Source of the DNA: Anaerolineales bacterium
GTDB lineage: Bacteria > Chloroflexota > Anaerolineae > Anaerolineales > E44-bin32
Reading direction: 5' to 3'
Length of the DNA: 6,837 bases
Assembly (NCBI GenBank): GCA_030608865.1
Contig: JAUWDI010000048.1
Coordinates: forward strand, 1 to 6,837
Positions 5,851 through 6,837 of the stretch are shown here, piece after piece. The notes beneath the pieces are model-generated. The model searched no databases. It was not told the DNA's origin and saw only the letters and a list, made by a program, of their open reading frames with translations. The position numbers were made by a program, and so were the translations under genes. Within the stretch, counting starts at the first letter, position 1. Each line of letters opens with the position of its first letter.

Positions 5851-6284
5851 CAAAACAAGCATCCTCCATCCTCGCTCGACAGACATTGGATACAAAATAT
5901 CATATTGATTTTGAGTATTGGGACAAGGCGGATAGGGACCTAAATATTTATCTTCGCAGCCATCTTTGCCCGGAGCATCAGGAAGCGTATGCGGATGTCG
6001 AGGCCGATACGCTGGTTGACAGTGTGAATCCAAAAACAGCGGAGGTCACTCGAGTCCTGGGAATTCAACATACGCTGATTTCTCACTGTGCCTTACAGCC
6101 GGAGTATTTAACACCGCAAACGACTCTGGTCAATGCCATCTTCCGGGTGTTCTTGTCGAATGGAAATTCACCCCTCACGCCCGAAGAGTTGGGTGAAAGC
6201 CTTAACCGCCCCGCACGGACGATCCTGCGTATGCTCTCTGGTGGGAGAGTCTATAAAGGAATTCGGCCTCTGCTTGAGGATTGA
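5847..6284 (+). CDS. Uncharacterised protein coupled to the 531-residue gene; C-terminal helix-turn-helix-like
   Basis: This 145-residue cytoplasmic protein belongs to no named family I know, though its wording (LDTKYHIDFEYWDKADRDL at 14-32, YLRSHLCPEH at 35-44, RVYKGIRP at 134-141) resembles a conserved Anaerolineae hypothetical. Residues 92-144 fit a helix-turn-helix or winged-helix: helix TLVNAIFRVFLSNG, helix TPEELGESL, helix ARTILRMLS, then the RVYKGIRPLLE wing-like end. C41 and H44 (CPEH) with H80 and C81 (SHC) could bind a metal. The start is uncertain. GTG at 5847 is preferred because it forms a GTGA overlap with the stop of the upstream gene, with GGGG 6 bases before; an in-frame ATG at 5835 would add four residues. 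The overlap implies translational coupling and a shared task. The stop codon lies inside the -35 of the tRNA promoter. Confidence 0.85.
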   Translation: MTKQASSILARQTLDTKYHIDFEYWDKADRDLNIYLRSHLCPEHQEAYADVEADTLVDSVNPKTAEVTRVLGIQHTLISHCALQPEYLTPQTTLVNAIFRVFLSNGNSPLTPEELGESLNRPARTILRMLSGGRVYKGIRPLLED

Positions 6285-6309
6285 TCCCCGTCGATCTTTA
6301 CAATACAAT
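6281..6309 (+). promoter_or_regulatory. Promoter of the tRNA-Arg gene
   Basis: TTGATC (6281-6286), a spacer of exactly 17 bases, and TACAAT (6304-6309) form the best promoter match in the window. Transcription would start near 6316, only one or two bases before the mature tRNA. A second TACAAT overlaps at 6299-6304 but has no well-spaced -35. The -35 hexamer contains the TGA stop codon of the upstream gene. Confidence 0.6.
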
Positions 6310-6317
6310 TGAATTCT

Positions 6318-6390
6318 GCCCCCGTAGCTCAATGGATAGAGCACCGGACTTCTAATCCGACGGTTCCGCGTTCGAATCGCGGCGGGGGCG
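6318..6390 (+). tRNA. trnR: tRNA-Arg (anticodon UCU)
   Basis: The 73 bases fold as a full cloverleaf. The acceptor stem is GCCCCCG/CGGGGGC with discriminator G. The D stem is GCTC/GAGC around AATGGATA. The anticodon arm CCGGA-CTTCTAA-TCCGA has TCT at 6351-6353, the variable loop is CGGTT, and the T arm is CCGCG-TTCGAAT-CGCGG. The anticodon reads AGA/AGG arginine codons. The outermost anticodon-stem pair (27-43) is a C-A mismatch; all others pair. The 3' CCA is not encoded (CCT follows), so it must be added by nucleotidyltransferase. A promoter lies directly upstream. The broken recombinase 70 bases downstream suggests this gene served as an integration site. Confidence 0.97.
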
Positions 6391-6400
6391 CCTTCCTTCT

Positions 6401-6441
6401 CAATACATTGTGCCCCTCGCATGAAATGAGCATACAGCACC
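6401..6441 (+). repeat. Possible decayed copy of the tRNA 5' flank and 5' half
   Basis: The stretch starts CAATACATTG-TGCCCCTCG and ends CAGCACC. The bases at 6301-6345 start CAATACAATTG, continue into the tRNA start TGCCCCCG and reach GAGCACC, in the same order and roughly 100 bases earlier. Agreement is good at both ends and in ATG/ATA patches between, but several gaps are needed, so chance resemblance is possible. Confidence 0.3.
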
Positions 6442-6468
6442 TCAAAATAGGAGAATTGCTGTGTGCTC
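6428..6468 (+). promoter_or_regulatory. 12-bp inverted repeat enclosing the recombinase ribosome-binding site and start codon
   Basis: GAGCATACAGCA (6428-6439) pairs with TGCTGTGTGCTC (6457-6468), 12 pairs with one G-U, around a 17-base loop. The loop carries the AGGAG ribosome-binding site (6449-6453), and the GTG start (6461-6463) lies inside the right arm. As RNA it could hold down translation of the recombinase; as DNA it could be a protein-binding site. No T-tract follows, so it is not a normal terminator. Confidence 0.5.
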
Positions 6469-6837
6469 TTTACGTTTAGTACCAAAAGAAAACCACCGGA
6501 TTCTTGAATCTAAGATTTCATACTTTCACGACAAGCCGCATTACTCTCCCCGAGAACAATTGAATTTTATGAAAGAACTGTCGGGGAACTTATTTCCTTT
6601 CTGTCTGAGAGAGAAGTTAACGAGCCAGAGGGCATTACTTCTGCACTGATTAGGGGCTACTTTTCTAGTGTTTCGGAGCGTGGAGTTGCCAATGCAACTG
6701 TACACGCCTACGCAAGGGGAACCAGAGCCTTTCTACGCTTTTTATATGAAGAAGGGTATGTCACATACACCTATCCTGGATTCAACTACCAAGTGCAACA
6801 ACGGGCGAATGATTAAAGAATACTTGATTTGGTGATT
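6461..6837 (+). pseudogene. Tyrosine recombinase (integrase), N-terminal part, frameshifted and cut by a stop; runs off the window
   Basis: A GTG start at 6461, with AGGAG 7 bases upstream, opens a frame reading MCSLRLVPKENHRILESK. From about 6514 the sense moves to another frame, reading FILSRQAALLSPRTIEFYE and onward to GITSALIRGYFSSVSERG, ATVHAYARGTRAFLRFLYEE and GYV. This is the SAM-like core-binding domain of phage-type integrases: 'LSPRTIEFY...' first helix, 'IT...IR.Y' second, 'ERGV...TVH.Y.R..RAFL.FL..EGY' third. That frame has stops at 6505 and 6511 and no start codon before the domain, so it cannot be expressed alone; a one-base deletion near 6512-6514 would explain the break. An in-frame TAA at 6814-6816 ends it before the catalytic domain, and RILDLVI follows to the window end. 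The catalytic R..H..R..Y region is not seen. It lies on the same strand as the tRNA-Arg gene, 70 bases downstream. Confidence 0.72.

Noticed and set aside
6168..6485. A 105-residue minus-strand open frame.
   Set aside because: It runs through the end of the 145-residue gene, the whole tRNA gene and the recombinase start, and has no recognisable domain.
6461..6649. A 62-residue open frame from the GTG at 6461 as a gene in its own right.
   Set aside because: Only its first codons fit; beyond about 6514 the integrase signal is in another frame, so this frame is the broken start of the recombinase.

Overview
The window looks like a chromosomal segment from a Chloroflexota bacterium, probably of the Anaerolineae type. 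This is inferred from protein style only: stand-alone receiver domains of a form common there, a LysM plus M23 secreted peptidase, DUF192 and DUF2007 proteins, and two adjacent uncharacterised proteins that resemble families I associate with that class. No rRNA or other phylogenetic marker is present, so the assignment is tentative. I see no CRISPR array, complete insertion sequence or replication origin.

Left part (1-983). Two genes lie on the minus strand: a receiver-only response regulator (25-450) and a small TPR-like protein (573-803), the latter followed by a hairpin that may end its transcript. A 180-bp gap (804-983) separates them from rightward genes and holds candidate divergent promoters.

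Middle part (984-3935), all plus strand. It holds a VanY-family D,D-carboxypeptidase-like protein (984-1601) and a second receiver-only protein (1729-2121) that ends in a strong UUCG-loop terminator. A DUF192 protein (2183-2554) follows and overlaps a secreted LysM/M23 endopeptidase (2544-3935) by 11 bases. Two zinc peptidases acting on peptidoglycan therefore sit next to two phospho-receiver proteins. A functional link is possible but not shown.

Right part (3926-6317). A DUF2007 protein (3926-4186, minus) runs tail-to-tail into the M23 gene and head-to-head away from a two-gene unit: a 531-residue multidomain protein of unknown function (4255-5850) and a 145-residue protein of unknown function (5847-6284), joined by a 4-base GTGA stop/start overlap. 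The divergent start region has -10-like elements for both strands on the same bases. The larger protein looks like an assembly of small nucleic-acid-binding folds with no visible catalytic site. This pair is the best candidate here for an undescribed system.

Right end (6318-6837). A tRNA-Arg(UCU) gene is followed 70 bases later by a broken tyrosine-recombinase gene. Its first 18 codons, with a good Shine-Dalgarno site, are in one frame, and a clear integrase N-terminal core-binding domain continues in another frame until an in-frame TAA. This looks like the decayed edge of an element integrated at the tRNA gene. The window ends before its far side.
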